A stretch of DNA of 64,000 nt. It comes from Streptomyces odontomachi. GTDB taxonomy: Bacteria; Actinomycetota; Actinomycetes; Streptomycetales; Streptomycetaceae. How positions within the stretch are numbered: the first letter of the stretch is position 1; every line of letters begins with the position of its first letter. The notes under the pieces were generated by a model that did not search any database, was not told the DNA's origin, and saw only the letters and a list, made by a program, of their open reading frames with translations. Made by a program: the position numbers and the translations under genes. The DNA is taken from positions 62,001-126,000 of the forward strand of contig NZ_JAMJWG010000007.1 of the NCBI RefSeq assembly GCF_024435355.1. Direction: 5' to 3'. Below are positions 15,610-24,285 of the stretch, piece by piece.

Positions 15610-16472
15610 CCGAGGATCCGTTCGTCGTCCATCGCAACCTGCTGTTCACGGTCGCCTACGAGATGCTCGGGTCGGCCGCCGACGCCGAGGACGTCCTCCA
15701 GGAGTCCTGGTTGCGGTGGGCCGGCGCCGACCGGTCGCAGGTGCGTGAGCCACGGGCGTACCTCGTGCGCATCGTGACCCGGCAGGCGCTCAACCGGCTG
15801 CGCACGTTGTCGCGCAGCCGCGAGGACTACGTCGGCGAGTGGCTCCCGGAGCCGCTGCTGACCAGCCCCGATGTCGCCGACGACGTCGAGCTCGCGGAGA
15901 GCGTCTCGATCGCGATGCTGACCGTGCTGGAGACGCTCGGGCCGGCGGAGCGCGCGGTGTTCGTGCTCCGCGAGGTCTTCGACATGCCCTACGGCGAGAT
16001 CGCCGAGGCGGTCGGGAAGTCCGCGGCCACGGTGCGGCAGATCGCCCGACGGGCACGCGAGCACGTCGCGGCCCGCCAGCCGCGGGTGCAGGTGACCCGG
16101 ACGGAGCAGCAGGCCGTGGTGGCGCGGTTCCTGAACGCGTTGCGCACCGGGCGGTTGCAGGAACTGATGGAGGTCATGGCGCCGGACGTGGTCATGATCA
16201 CCGACGGTGGCGGAGTGGTGGCCGCCGCCCGGGTACCGATCCACGGTGCCGACGTGGTGGCGAAGCTGCTCGCGCGCGCCCACCAGGTCGTGACCGGGTT
16301 CGAGCCGACCTCCGTGTGGCTCAACGGCGCGCCCGCCGGCCGGATCGAGATCGACGGCGAGGCGACCGCGATCAGCCTCGTCGTGGCGGACGGGCGGGTC
16401 ACCCGGATCTATGTGATGCGGAACCCGGAGAAGCTGACGCGGTTGCACGAACCGGCCGAACTCGCCAGGTGA
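15606..16472 (+). CDS. ECF41-type sigma factor (SigJ-like)
   Basis: A 288-residue sigma-70-family protein. Region 2 is HRNLLFTVAYEMLGSAADAEDVLQESWLRW and region 4 is VFVLREVFDMPYGEIAEAVGKSAATVRQIARRARE. The C-terminal 110 residues (FLNALRTGRLQELMEVMAPDVVMITDGGG) are the SnoaL-like extension that characterises ECF41 factors and acts in place of an anti-sigma factor. The GTG overlaps the stop of its partner gene by 4 bases. A well-matched ECF41 promoter lies upstream of the pair, so autoregulation is likely. The signal sensed is not known. Confidence 0.93.
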   Translation: MTEDPFVVHRNLLFTVAYEMLGSAADAEDVLQESWLRWAGADRSQVREPRAYLVRIVTRQALNRLRTLSRSREDYVGEWLPEPLLTSPDVADDVELAESVSIAMLTVLETLGPAERAVFVLREVFDMPYGEIAEAVGKSAATVRQIARRAREHVAARQPRVQVTRTEQQAVVARFLNALRTGRLQELMEVMAPDVVMITDGGGVVAAARVPIHGADVVAKLLARAHQVVTGFEPTSVWLNGAPAGRIEIDGEATAISLVVADGRVTRIYVMRNPEKLTRLHEPAELAR

Positions 16473-16500
16473 GCCCGTGAGTCCGCCGCCGGCCTGACCC

Positions 16501-16542
16501 CGTGCGGGCCCCGGGCGGTGCGCACCGCCCGGAACCCGCACG
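16501..16542. terminator. Long hairpin after the sigma gene
   Basis: An inverted repeat with outer arms CGTGCGGG/CCCGCACG and inner arms CCGGGCGGTG/CACCGCCCGG, giving a stem of about 18 bp. No T run follows, as is common in Streptomyces terminators. It lies 28 bases after the sigma stop. Confidence 0.75.
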
Positions 16543-16645
16543 AGCGGACCGTTGCGCAAGGGTCGGGTCTCCCGCCCTCTTTCCTGTGGTGTCCGTGGTG
16601 CGGTAGGTCTGTGCCTCGATCGTGCCATCGACCGAGGGAGGAAAC

Positions 16646-17674
16646 GTGACAGGGGCCAAGGTCTTACGCCGCAGACGCGCCACCGACGGTCAGCGAAGGG
16701 GGGTGTGGGCCCGGCTGGGCGTGCTGTTCGCCGTCGTCGCGGCGTTGCTGTCGGCCGTCGCCGTGCAGCCCGCGCAGGCCTTCTCGGCGGCGTTCTTCCC
16801 GACGCAGAGCCTCGACAACCGGGGCAGCGACGTCACGGCGATCCAGTACCTGCTCCAGGCACAGGGCCAGAACGTCACCGCCGACGGGGTGTTCGCGGCG
16901 AGCACGGACACCGCCGTGCGTGCCTTCCAGACCAGCAAGGGCCTGGGCGTGGACGGCATCGTCGGCCCGCTGACCTGGGGCGCGCTCGCCACCACCGTGC
17001 GTGAGGGCGACTCGGGGCCGGCGGTCAAGGCCGTGCAGTCGTTGCTCAACGCCAAGCGGGGCAGCGGCCTGCCGGTGGACGGAGTCTTCTCCGCCGCCAC
17101 CCGCTCGGCGGTGACCACGTTCCAGAGCCATGCGGGGATCTCCGCCGACGGCATCGTGGGCCCGGTCACCTGGAAGAACCTCGCCTGGCACTACGAGCGC
17201 CCGGACTTCGCCGCCGCCAACATGTGCGACCAGGACCCCGACGGCAACGGCACCGCCGCGAACTGGGCCACCGCAGCGGCGATCGCGCAGCTGGAGGCCG
17301 CCACGACCGCCTATGCCGCGGCCGGCAACGGCCAGGTGCCGATGGGCGACTCGGGCTTCGAACACGGCGGCACCATTCCGGGCCACGCCAGCCACGACCA
17401 GGGCCTGGACATCGACATCTGGCCGATCCGCACGGACGACGCGCAGTGCACGGCGGGCCGGATCACCTGGCAGTCCGCCACCTACGACCGCGCGGCCACC
17501 CGTGAGCTGGTCAACGCGGTACGCGCCGCCGCCCCCGGCCATGTGAAGTTCATCCTGTTCAACGACCCCACCCTGATCGACGAGGGCCTGACCACGCACT
17601 ACGACAACCACGACAACCATCTCCACGTGCGCTACTGCGAGAAGGTCCACCCGAGCTCCCTCTACGTCTGCTGA
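16646..17674 (+). CDS. Secreted murein endopeptidase with two peptidoglycan-binding domains
   Basis: A 342-residue exported cell-wall hydrolase. A Sec signal (VLFAVVAALLSAVAVQPAQA) is followed by two PG_binding_1 repeats (GSDVTAIQYLLQAQGQNVTADG..TWGAL and SGPAVKAVQSLLNAK..TWKNL, residues about 55-185). The C-terminal domain has zinc-ligand segments GHASHDQGLDIDIWP and DNHDNHLHVRYC, matching the MepA-like (peptidase M74) or VanY-type LAS metallopeptidases. It probably cleaves cross-links in the wall. The GTG at 16646 follows GGGAGG. Confidence 0.88.
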   Translation: MTGAKVLRRRRATDGQRRGVWARLGVLFAVVAALLSAVAVQPAQAFSAAFFPTQSLDNRGSDVTAIQYLLQAQGQNVTADGVFAASTDTAVRAFQTSKGLGVDGIVGPLTWGALATTVREGDSGPAVKAVQSLLNAKRGSGLPVDGVFSAATRSAVTTFQSHAGISADGIVGPVTWKNLAWHYERPDFAAANMCDQDPDGNGTAANWATAAAIAQLEAATTAYAAAGNGQVPMGDSGFEHGGTIPGHASHDQGLDIDIWPIRTDDAQCTAGRITWQSATYDRAATRELVNAVRAAAPGHVKFILFNDPTLIDEGLTTHYDNHDNHLHVRYCEKVHPSSLYVC

Positions 17675-17778
17675 CGCGAGGCGGCGCGCCGGCCCTGCGG
17701 CGGCGCTGCCCCGGGACGTACGCGACCAGGACGTACGCGACCGGGGCGGACGGCAGCAGGGCGCGGGTGTGTGGGGTG

Positions 17779-17803
17779 CGCCGGCGTCGTGGCGACGCCG
17801 GCG
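17779..17803. terminator. Bidirectional terminator
   Basis: Perfect 11-bp arms CGCCGGCGTCG/CGACGCCGGCG with a 3-base loop, lying between the convergent endopeptidase and HAD genes. A direct repeat GGACGTACGCGACC precedes it at about 17714-17743. Confidence 0.75.
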
Positions 17804-17820
17804 GCCCCGGCCACCGTGGA

Positions 17821-18351
17821 TCAGCTGCCCTCCCCACGATCCGGGCCGTGGCGCAGCCAGTCCTCCAGGACGGCGAAGTCCGCGACGGTGAGACCGCGGT
17901 GGGAGTCGACGCGGTGCAGCAGGGCCCGCCCCCGGTGGTGTGCGCCCACCCAGGCGCGATCGCGGTCGGTGATCTCGTCGTCGACCCAGATGAACGGCCG
18001 CCCGGCCGCCCCGTTCACCAGGGCCCGGGTCTTCCAGTGCAGCGTGCCCGGCTCGTCGTCCCCGGGTGCGTCGGGGAGGTCCGCCACCGGCAGCTGCGGC
18101 AGCCCGAGCAGCGGGGCGATCACCGCGTTGGCGTCAGCCATCCATGCGGTGGCCCATGTCAGCGCGCAGGGCAGCGCCAGCAGACGTGGACCGTGCGTGA
18201 GGTCGATCTTCGCCAACTGCGGGTTCGCCAGGTCCTGCCACCGCTCCCACTCGTGCGGGGCGGACGGCAGGTGCGCTCCGCCGTACGGCAGGAGCGTCCC
18301 GTCGACGTCGAGGAAGAGCAGCGGCTGCGGTGCGTGAGGGGCTTCGGCCAT
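17821..18351 (-). CDS. HAD-like hydrolase
   Basis: A 176-residue protein with the HAD motif I LLFLDVDGTLLPYG at residues 11-24, where the first Asp is the nucleophile of phosphatases in this superfamily. The acidic motif IV is plausibly FIWVDDEITDRD near residue 125. The motif II Thr/Ser and motif III Lys are less clear. A cap domain is almost absent. The role is likely a small-molecule phosphatase, but many actinobacterial members are uncharacterised. It is convergent with the endopeptidase gene and stands alone. Confidence 0.75.
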   Translation of the reverse strand: MAEAPHAPQPLLFLDVDGTLLPYGGAHLPSAPHEWERWQDLANPQLAKIDLTHGPRLLALPCALTWATAWMADANAVIAPLLGLPQLPVADLPDAPGDDEPGTLHWKTRALVNGAAGRPFIWVDDEITDRDRAWVGAHHRGRALLHRVDSHRGLTVADFAVLEDWLRHGPDRGEGS

Positions 18352-18407
18352 GGCCGCACGGTAGACGGGTCGCCCGCCGGGCGACCCGTCTCGTCGGTTC
18401 CGGGTGA

Positions 18408-18572
18408 TCAGCCGTTCTGGAAGACGGTGGCCTCGCGGGCGGTCTCACCGATGCCGTCGGTCCCGTGGAAGATGCGCTCGCCCCAGTCGCTGAGCTGGTC
18501 GGGGTCGAAGTTCAGCGCCAAATCGAGGACCGGATGGGGGCGCTCCCATAGCACCCACTGTGTCGTAGGCAT
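18408..18572 (-). CDS. Small hypothetical protein
   Basis: A possible 54-residue protein, MPTTQWVLWERPHPVL..., rich in Trp and acidic residues and ending in TAREATVFQNG. The composition looks like a folded protein and not like a shadow frame, and the region has no other gene. There is no strong ribosome site before the ATG, so the true start may be further upstream. Unknown function. Confidence 0.4.
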   Translation of the reverse strand: MPTTQWVLWERPHPVLDLALNFDPDQLSDWGERIFHGTDGIGETAREATVFQNG

Positions 18573-18892
18573 GTCAAGCGTCTCGGGTGAGGGGAGAGGG
18601 CGCGCTGCGGGGTGACAAGTAAGGAATAACGGGATCATCCCGTTGTTCGACCGGCGCCAGGCGGACAATACCGGCAACGCTCGGCGTGGAATTCGCGTCG
18701 CCGCCTCACGCGATCCGGCTTCCTCTCGGCCCGCCCGTGTTGGCGTTCGACCGTTTCGACAACGGGAAGGCGCGCGGAATTCGGTGCGCGGCGTCATGTC
18801 TCCCGCGCTGTCGCGCGCAGGGCACGGAAGATGACGAACTCATGAGTACCAGGACTCATGACGGCCACGCGGCACGGGAGGAAGATCCCGGT

Positions 18893-19486
18893 ATGACGAT
18901 GATCAGAACGGTGGGCCGTCGAAGACGGACGCTGCCGACGGCGGTACTGGCGCTGGCAGCGCCGATCATCCTGGTGGCGGGATGCGGAACGCTTCGACCG
19001 GGGGACGAGGTCACCGGGGGCGGACCCGCGCGAACCCCGGTGCCGACGCCGAGCGTGGCGGCGGACTTCACGTGCCCCGGCGAGAGCCCCTCGCCGACGC
19101 CTCGGAAGACCGCGTCCACCCCGGACCCGACCACGCCGCCCACCGACCACTACGCGGAGAACCACGGCTTCATGGTGCCCTTCCCGCTGCACGGCCAGCG
19201 CCGTTGCGACGGGCTCGCGGCCGTCGAGCGCGTCGAGCACGCCCTCGAACCGCTGCGTGAGCGCGGTGACTTCGCGCCGCAGAGCACCGTCGACGCGCTC
19301 ACCCGCCTCGGCTACGCCGCAGGGTCCGTGCAGGCGTACCAGAACGGCCCCACCGGGGTGAGCTTCCTCCTCGACACCTACCCGGTGTGCGTTGAGGGCA
19401 CGATGGACCGGGCGACCACCAAGGCGGATGCTTTCGGCGGTTACCCCGACCACCCCGGCTGCGACCGCCCCTCCGGCGGCCACTGA
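18893..19486 (+). CDS. Predicted lipoprotein
   Basis: A 197-residue exported protein with a basic start (MTMIRTVGRRRR), a hydrophobic core and the lipobox LVAGC near residue 28, followed by a Pro/Thr/Ser-rich linker (ARTPVPTPSV, TASTPDPTTPPT) and a globular C-terminal part with several Cys (CPGESP, RRCDG, YPVCVEG, HPGCDR). The lipid anchor and linker imply a surface-displayed domain. The ATG at 18893 has a GGGAGGAAG site; an upstream ATG at 18842 does not. No homologous family is recognised. Convergent with the EamA exporter gene. Confidence 0.72.
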   Translation: MTMIRTVGRRRRTLPTAVLALAAPIILVAGCGTLRPGDEVTGGGPARTPVPTPSVAADFTCPGESPSPTPRKTASTPDPTTPPTDHYAENHGFMVPFPLHGQRRCDGLAAVERVEHALEPLRERGDFAPQSTVDALTRLGYAAGSVQAYQNGPTGVSFLLDTYPVCVEGTMDRATTKADAFGGYPDHPGCDRPSGGH

Positions 19487-19490
19487 CGCG

Positions 19491-19524
19491 GGCGCCCGGC
19501 GCCGGGCCTCCGGTGCCGGGCGCC
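19491..19524. terminator. Bidirectional terminator at the cluster edge
   Basis: GGCGCCCGGCGCC and GGTGCCGGGCGCC form a 13-bp stem with one mismatch and an 8-base loop. It lies between the convergent lipoprotein and EamA genes and marks the left boundary of the biosynthetic cluster as I read it. Confidence 0.65.
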
Positions 19525-19534
19525 GGGTACCGCT

Positions 19535-20578
19535 TCAACGCCTGCCCTGACCTCCCCCGGCCGGGTCCGCCGCCGACGCGTTCGTGGCCGGTGGCGGTGC
19601 CGGAGCCGGTTCAGGCACAGGTCCGGGTTCGGGTGGGACGGGCGCCGCAGAGGGGTCCGTGCGGCGGCGCGCGTCCAGCACCTGGAAGCCGCAGAGGGCG
19701 GCGAGGATGACGACGCCGCCCACCACCTGGAGCGCGCCCACCGCCTCGTCCAGGACCACCCAGGCGAGCACGGTGGTGACGACCGGCCGCAGCAGCGCGG
19801 ACATGGAGGCCAGGCCCGCGTCGACCACGCGCAGCGCGTACGTCATCAGACCGTGGCCCACCAGCTGGGCCACCAACGCGTATACGACGATCAGGGTGTA
19901 GCCGCCGAAACTGTGCGGCAGGATCGGATCGCTGGTCAGCAGGGCCAGCGGGAGCAGCATCACCGTCATCACAAGGGAGTTCGTGATCATGATGAGGGTG
20001 GTGGGGATACGCTCCCGCAGGTGCTTCGTCATCAGCAGGAAGATCGCGTAGCAGGCCGCCGACGACAGCGCGAGGGCGTCACCGAAGAAGTGGTGCGGGC
20101 CGATGGCGGGCCGGTCGGCGCCGCCCATCACCACCAGGACGCCACCGGCGATGGCGACCAGCACGATGGCCTGCTTCGCCAGCGCGACCGACTGACGCAG
20201 CACCAGCCAGGTCAGCAGCAGCACGAAGACGGGGGAGAGGTTCATCAGGAACGCGGTGTTGGCGACCGCGGTGAAGTGCACGGACCACTGGTTGGCCAGC
20301 AGATCGAGCCCGGCCACCAGGCTGGACACCACCAGCAGGGTCAGGTCACGGGGGCGTACGTCGCGTAAGGAGGTGCCGCCGCCCCGTGGCACGGTCACTG
20401 CCCCGACCAGCACGGAGGCGACCACCATGCGCAGCATGAGGGTGGAGGTGGGGTCGACCTCGCTCAGCCGCACGAAGATGAGTGCGGAGCCGATCCCTAT
20501 GGTGCTGGCGGCCAGCGCCAGGTATCCCAGGGCTCTCTCGCGTGCGGCGGCCGTGTCGGTGGTGTGGTCTTCGGTCAT
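19535..20578 (-). CDS. EamA/DMT-superfamily exporter
   Basis: A 347-residue membrane protein with ten hydrophobic segments in two EamA repeats (LGYLALAASTIGIGSALIFVRLSE; FFGDALALSSAACYAIFLLMTK). Such transporters export amino acids or small metabolites. Its ATG overlaps the stop of the deiminase gene by 4 bases, and it is the last gene of the HDO/ATP-grasp operon, so it is the likely exporter of that pathway's product or intermediate. The C-terminal tail is Pro/Glu-rich and cytoplasmic. One TTA codon (in GTSLRDVRP) suggests bldA dependence. Confidence 0.85.
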   Translation of the reverse strand: MTEDHTTDTAAARERALGYLALAASTIGIGSALIFVRLSEVDPTSTLMLRMVVASVLVGAVTVPRGGGTSLRDVRPRDLTLLVVSSLVAGLDLLANQWSVHFTAVANTAFLMNLSPVFVLLLTWLVLRQSVALAKQAIVLVAIAGGVLVVMGGADRPAIGPHHFFGDALALSSAACYAIFLLMTKHLRERIPTTLIMITNSLVMTVMLLPLALLTSDPILPHSFGGYTLIVVYALVAQLVGHGLMTYALRVVDAGLASMSALLRPVVTTVLAWVVLDEAVGALQVVGGVVILAALCGFQVLDARRRTDPSAAPVPPEPGPVPEPAPAPPPATNASAADPAGGGQGRR

Positions 20579-21714
20579 GCTTCTTCTTCCGTGGCCGTGC
20601 GGTCGGCGGGCGTGGTGACGGTGTTGACCGCGCAGTGGATGCTGCCGAACTGCTTGTGGTGCTCGTCGAACGGTACGGGGACCACATCGATCTCGCACGG
20701 CTCCAGCAGGGGCGCCACCTCCTCGTAAGCGGTCCGAGACGTGACGGCGACGCGCCGGCCGGGGACGAAGAACGCGTTGGCCGCGAACCGCTCGATCTGT
20801 GCGGGGGAGAGCGGGACGATCCGGGTCTGTGTCTCGTGCAGCGCCCGGCGCAGGGTGACCGGTTCCGCCGAGCGGGCCGGTCGTCCGGTGGGCGTGTCGG
20901 ACCGGTGGAGGGTGGCCGTCACGGCGGGGCTGTCGAGCCGTTCCTCGGCCACCAGGGCGAGACCGGGGCCCAGCGAGAGCCAGTGGTCGAGGTGGAACTC
21001 CTCCGGGCGCTTCAGGCCGTCGCGTACCTGGATGACCTGCCGGTCCGCCGAGGCGAGGTGCGGGACGAGCGCGTCGGCCGACTCCGGGCTGGTGCGGAAG
21101 CCGCAGCCGAGGACGGCGAGGTGCTCGGCCACCGCCACGTCACCGCCCTCCAGGTAGTGCCCGTCCCCGGGCACCAGGTCCGCGCCGCGCCCCCGCAGGT
21201 GGTGCAGCAGCACCTCCATCACCGCGGTCTCGCGGGCCCGGTCACGGCGCCGGATGCGGCCGAGCGCCACCGGGCCGCCCAGGTCCGCGTAGTGGTCGCG
21301 CGGGAACATCAACCCGAACAGCGGTCGCAGCACGTAGCTTTCGTACGACGCGTCCGGGCTGATCGCCGCGAGCTCCGGGTCGGCCTGCAACTCCAGGCGC
21401 GGCTGGCGGAGCACGATGTCGATGAGGTCGGACTGCGCCCAGTGCGCGAAGGCCTGCTGCACACCGTCGCGCCGGCCGGGGTCGAGGGCGCCGACGGCCT
21501 CTTCGGCCAGCCGGACGACCTCCTTGCGCTCGACCGACGTGAGGCCCTGCCGCACCGTCACCACCGGCCCGTACGCGGCGAGTGCCGCACGCAGCTCCGC
21601 CGACTCCGCCGCGGCACGCTGCGGGTCGTAGGGCGGGTCCGCTTCCATGAACAACGCCATCTCCACCGGCATCACCTCGGCCGGGTTCTGGACGATGAAG
21701 GTGGTCGAAGGCAT
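20575..21714 (-). CDS. Deiminase/amidinotransferase-fold enzyme
   Basis: A 379-residue protein of the pentein superfamily (arginine deiminase, DDAH, amidinotransferase, peptidylarginine deiminase). The signature GHYLEGGDVAVAEH holds the guanidinium-binding acid, EEFHLDHWLSL the catalytic His, and FGSIHCAVNTVT the nucleophilic Cys361. All three catalytic positions are present, so it should be active. It might hydrolyse a guanidine to a urea, or transfer an amidino group. The end of the upstream ATP-grasp gene overlaps its start by one base (TGATG). Arginine or an arginine-derived peptide is the natural substrate guess. Confidence 0.82.
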   Translation of the reverse strand: MPSTTFIVQNPAEVMPVEMALFMEADPPYDPQRAAAESAELRAALAAYGPVVTVRQGLTSVERKEVVRLAEEAVGALDPGRRDGVQQAFAHWAQSDLIDIVLRQPRLELQADPELAAISPDASYESYVLRPLFGLMFPRDHYADLGGPVALGRIRRRDRARETAVMEVLLHHLRGRGADLVPGDGHYLEGGDVAVAEHLAVLGCGFRTSPESADALVPHLASADRQVIQVRDGLKRPEEFHLDHWLSLGPGLALVAEERLDSPAVTATLHRSDTPTGRPARSAEPVTLRRALHETQTRIVPLSPAQIERFAANAFFVPGRRVAVTSRTAYEEVAPLLEPCEIDVVPVPFDEHHKQFGSIHCAVNTVTTPADRTATEEEA

Positions 21715-22913
21715 CAGTGGTCTCCCGCCAGTTCGTAGTGATACGACGCGATCGTCTCCAGGATCGCCTGTTCCACGTCCTTGGCGGACGGTCCCCGGAA
21801 GCGGAAGCGGCCCAGGATGGCCTCGTAGCCGCCGGATCCGTCGAAGTGGTGGCCCGGCTGCGGCAACTCCTCGGCGTACAGGTGGGGCACCCGCCCGAGC
21901 ATGCTGGTCCGGGAGAGCAGGGTGTGGCCCTCGGGCTCCGGAAGCATCAGGAAGCCCGCGTACAGCTGCGGGTCGGGACCGGACGCCGGTATGCCCACCG
22001 GGGCCTCGCCGAGCAGGACGCGTATCCACTCCTGGAAGAGGTCGATGCCGTACACCTCGTGCAGCACGAAGGGGATCTCCCCGCCGCCGACCCGCGCCCC
22101 GACCTCCAGGAACGCGAGTCCGTCGGGGTGCTGGATGACTTCCAGGTGGTAGGGGCCCTCGGCCAGGCCGAGCGCGTCCAGGCAGCGGTCGGCGAAGTCG
22201 GCCACCGCGTCGGCCTCCGCGTCATGGGCCACCACGGACCCCAGCGGCTCACCGAGCGTGAAGCCGTGGCAGGTGCCGAGGTAGCGGGAGGCCAACCGGA
22301 AGACGCTGCCGCCCTGGTGCCGCAGCCCGTCGACGTGCCAGATCGGCCCGTCGAGGAACTCCTCGACCTCGTACCCCTCGTCCTGCGCGCCGCCGGACAG
22401 GTCGGGCAGCGGGTCCGAGGCGTCTTTGACGACCACCACGCCCACGGAAGCGGCACCCGTGCGGGGCTTGACGACCACGGGCCCCGCGCACGAGCGGGCG
22501 AAGGCGGTGACGTCGTCGGCCGAGCGGACCGTGGCGTAGCGCGGTATGCGCAGCCCGGCCCGGGCGACGGCCTCCTTCATCACGGTCTTGTCGCGCACCA
22601 GCAGGGTGGCGTGCACGTCCGGGCCCGGCACCCCGAGGAGTTCGCGCACCCGTGCCCCGGTCAGCAGGTCGAACTCGGACAGCGCCAGCACCGCGTCGAA
22701 GGGCCCCGCCGCACGGTGGCACCGCTCGGCCGCCGTCAGGACCGGATCCGGGTCCTTGAAGGAGCCGACCGTCTCGATGTGCCCGCGCTGCGGCGGAATC
22801 ATCGGTACGTGGTCCGTGACCGTCACGTACGACACCTGGTGCGCCGTGTGGTCCAGGTACCGGCCGTAGTCGGCGAACTCGTCGCTGTAGCGGTTCAGCA
22901 TCAGTACACGCAT
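21714..22913 (-). CDS. ATP-grasp ligase B
   Basis: A 399-residue ATP-grasp enzyme. Seen are an N-terminal Rossmann-like MRVLMLNRYSDEFADYGR, the ATP-binding VRDKTVMKEAVARAGLRIPRY and GPVVVKPRTGAASVGVVVVK, a lid segment YEVEEFLDGPIWHVDG, and the Mg-binding LAFLEVGARVGGGEIPF. The family makes amide bonds between amino acids through acyl phosphates. It is closely related to the ligase at 60011-61219 (same N-terminal pattern). It overlaps both neighbouring genes, 13 bases upstream and 1 base downstream, so it is translated within the HDO operon. The two substrates are unknown. Confidence 0.9.
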   Translation of the reverse strand: MRVLMLNRYSDEFADYGRYLDHTAHQVSYVTVTDHVPMIPPQRGHIETVGSFKDPDPVLTAAERCHRAAGPFDAVLALSEFDLLTGARVRELLGVPGPDVHATLLVRDKTVMKEAVARAGLRIPRYATVRSADDVTAFARSCAGPVVVKPRTGAASVGVVVVKDASDPLPDLSGGAQDEGYEVEEFLDGPIWHVDGLRHQGGSVFRLASRYLGTCHGFTLGEPLGSVVAHDAEADAVADFADRCLDALGLAEGPYHLEVIQHPDGLAFLEVGARVGGGEIPFVLHEVYGIDLFQEWIRVLLGEAPVGIPASGPDPQLYAGFLMLPEPEGHTLLSRTSMLGRVPHLYAEELPQPGHHFDGSGGYEAILGRFRFRGPSAKDVEQAILETIASYHYELAGDH

Positions 22914-24166
22914 GGCACCGGCTCCCGTGTCGCGCTGGCCACCAACCGGTCGACGGCCGCGAAGGCGGCGTCCAGGCCGGCCCGGTCGGCCGCCGTGACC
23001 ACCGCGTGCCCGAAGCGCTGGCGGAAGTCGGTGGCGGGGGTGAGGACGGCACCGGAGGCGCAGGTGACGGCGGCCTCCGTGCAGGCGGGCAGCAGGGTGA
23101 GACGTTCGTACAGGCCCACGGGGTCCATGAGCCGGGCGGGCTGCGGCACGCTGAAGAAGCGCACCCCGGCCACCCCGGTGGCGGGCCCGGGCTCCGCGAC
23201 GTGCCGTCCGGTCAGGCTCAGCACCATCGCCTCGGGCAGCGAGAAGCCGTAGACCTCCGAGACGAGCCGGTGGATACGGTCGCCGCCGAGCCGCGCCCCG
23301 ACCTCTATGACCACCGGACCGGCGGGGGTCAGCCGGGCCTCCAGGTGGAAGGTGCCGGCCGTCAACTCCAGTGCGGTGACGGCGGCGAGCGTGACGCTCT
23401 CCAACGCGGCGCGGTCCCGCGGCGCCAGGTCCGCCTCGACGACATGGCCGACCTCGACGAAGTGCGGCTCGGCACCGAGCTGCTTCCCGGTGACCGCGAC
23501 GACCCGTGGCCCGGCCCCGGTCACGTAGCCCTCGACGCTGAACTCCGGCCCCTGAAGATAGGGTTCGAGCAGTAGCTGCTCGCCGACCAGCCGTCCCATG
23601 TCCTCGACCGGTCCGACGGCCGCGTCCTCGGCCAGCATCCGGCGCAGCTGCGCCAGGTCGTCCACGCGACGCACCCGCAGGCTGCCGCAGCCGTTCACCG
23701 GTTTGAGCACGGCGGGGAAGCCCACCTGGTCGGCCAGCGACCGCAGCCGGTCGGCACCGGTCTCCTCCAGGGTGAAGGGCACCCCCTTCACCGCCGGGAC
23801 ACCGGCTCGGGCCAGTGCCTGCTCCATCCGGTACTTGTCCCCCAGCACGTCCGCGGTCGCCGGCGTGATGCCCGGCAGACCGAGCACGGCCGCCACCGCC
23901 GCTGCCGCCGGCACCGCGTAGTCGAAGCCCGGCGCGACCCCTACGACCTCGTGCTCGTCGGCGAACGCCACGGCGGCCTTGACGAACGAGGCGGGGTCCG
24001 TGTCGACCCGGGTGACGGTGACGCCGGCCCCGTGCAGCGCGGAGGGCAGGGCGTGCGGCGGCCGGCTGGTCACGACATGGACGGGAACGCCGAGGGCCAG
24101 CGCCGCCGAGACGACGTCGAAGCCCGACGATTCCGGTTCGAGCACGAGGAACGTTCCAGGTGACAC
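22901..24166 (-). CDS. ATP-grasp ligase A
   Basis: A 421-residue ATP-grasp enzyme with a GTG start. The N-terminal domain is GTFLVLEPESSGFDVVSAALALG; ATP-binding segments are LGDKYRMEQALARAGVPAVKG and FPAVLKPVNGCGSLRVRRVDD; the metal-binding end is GPVVIEVGARLGGDRIHRLVSEVYG. It is more distant from the other four ligases of the cluster than ligase B is from the one at 60011. The pattern is that of carboxylate-amine ligases such as BacD or L-amino-acid ligases. It follows the HDO gene by 119 bases and overlaps ligase B by 13. Confidence 0.9.
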   Translation of the reverse strand: MSPGTFLVLEPESSGFDVVSAALALGVPVHVVTSRPPHALPSALHGAGVTVTRVDTDPASFVKAAVAFADEHEVVGVAPGFDYAVPAAAAVAAVLGLPGITPATADVLGDKYRMEQALARAGVPAVKGVPFTLEETGADRLRSLADQVGFPAVLKPVNGCGSLRVRRVDDLAQLRRMLAEDAAVGPVEDMGRLVGEQLLLEPYLQGPEFSVEGYVTGAGPRVVAVTGKQLGAEPHFVEVGHVVEADLAPRDRAALESVTLAAVTALELTAGTFHLEARLTPAGPVVIEVGARLGGDRIHRLVSEVYGFSLPEAMVLSLTGRHVAEPGPATGVAGVRFFSVPQPARLMDPVGLYERLTLLPACTEAAVTCASGAVLTPATDFRQRFGHAVVTAADRAGLDAAFAAVDRLVASATREPVPCVY

Positions 24167-24285
24167 CTACTACCCCTCACTGCCCCTGCGCGGAGCACGA
24201 AACGCGGGTACGGCGGCTGCCTCGGGTCATGGTGAGACCGCGGCGGGCGGATGTGGACCGCGCCCGCCGCGGTCCGATCGAGTGA

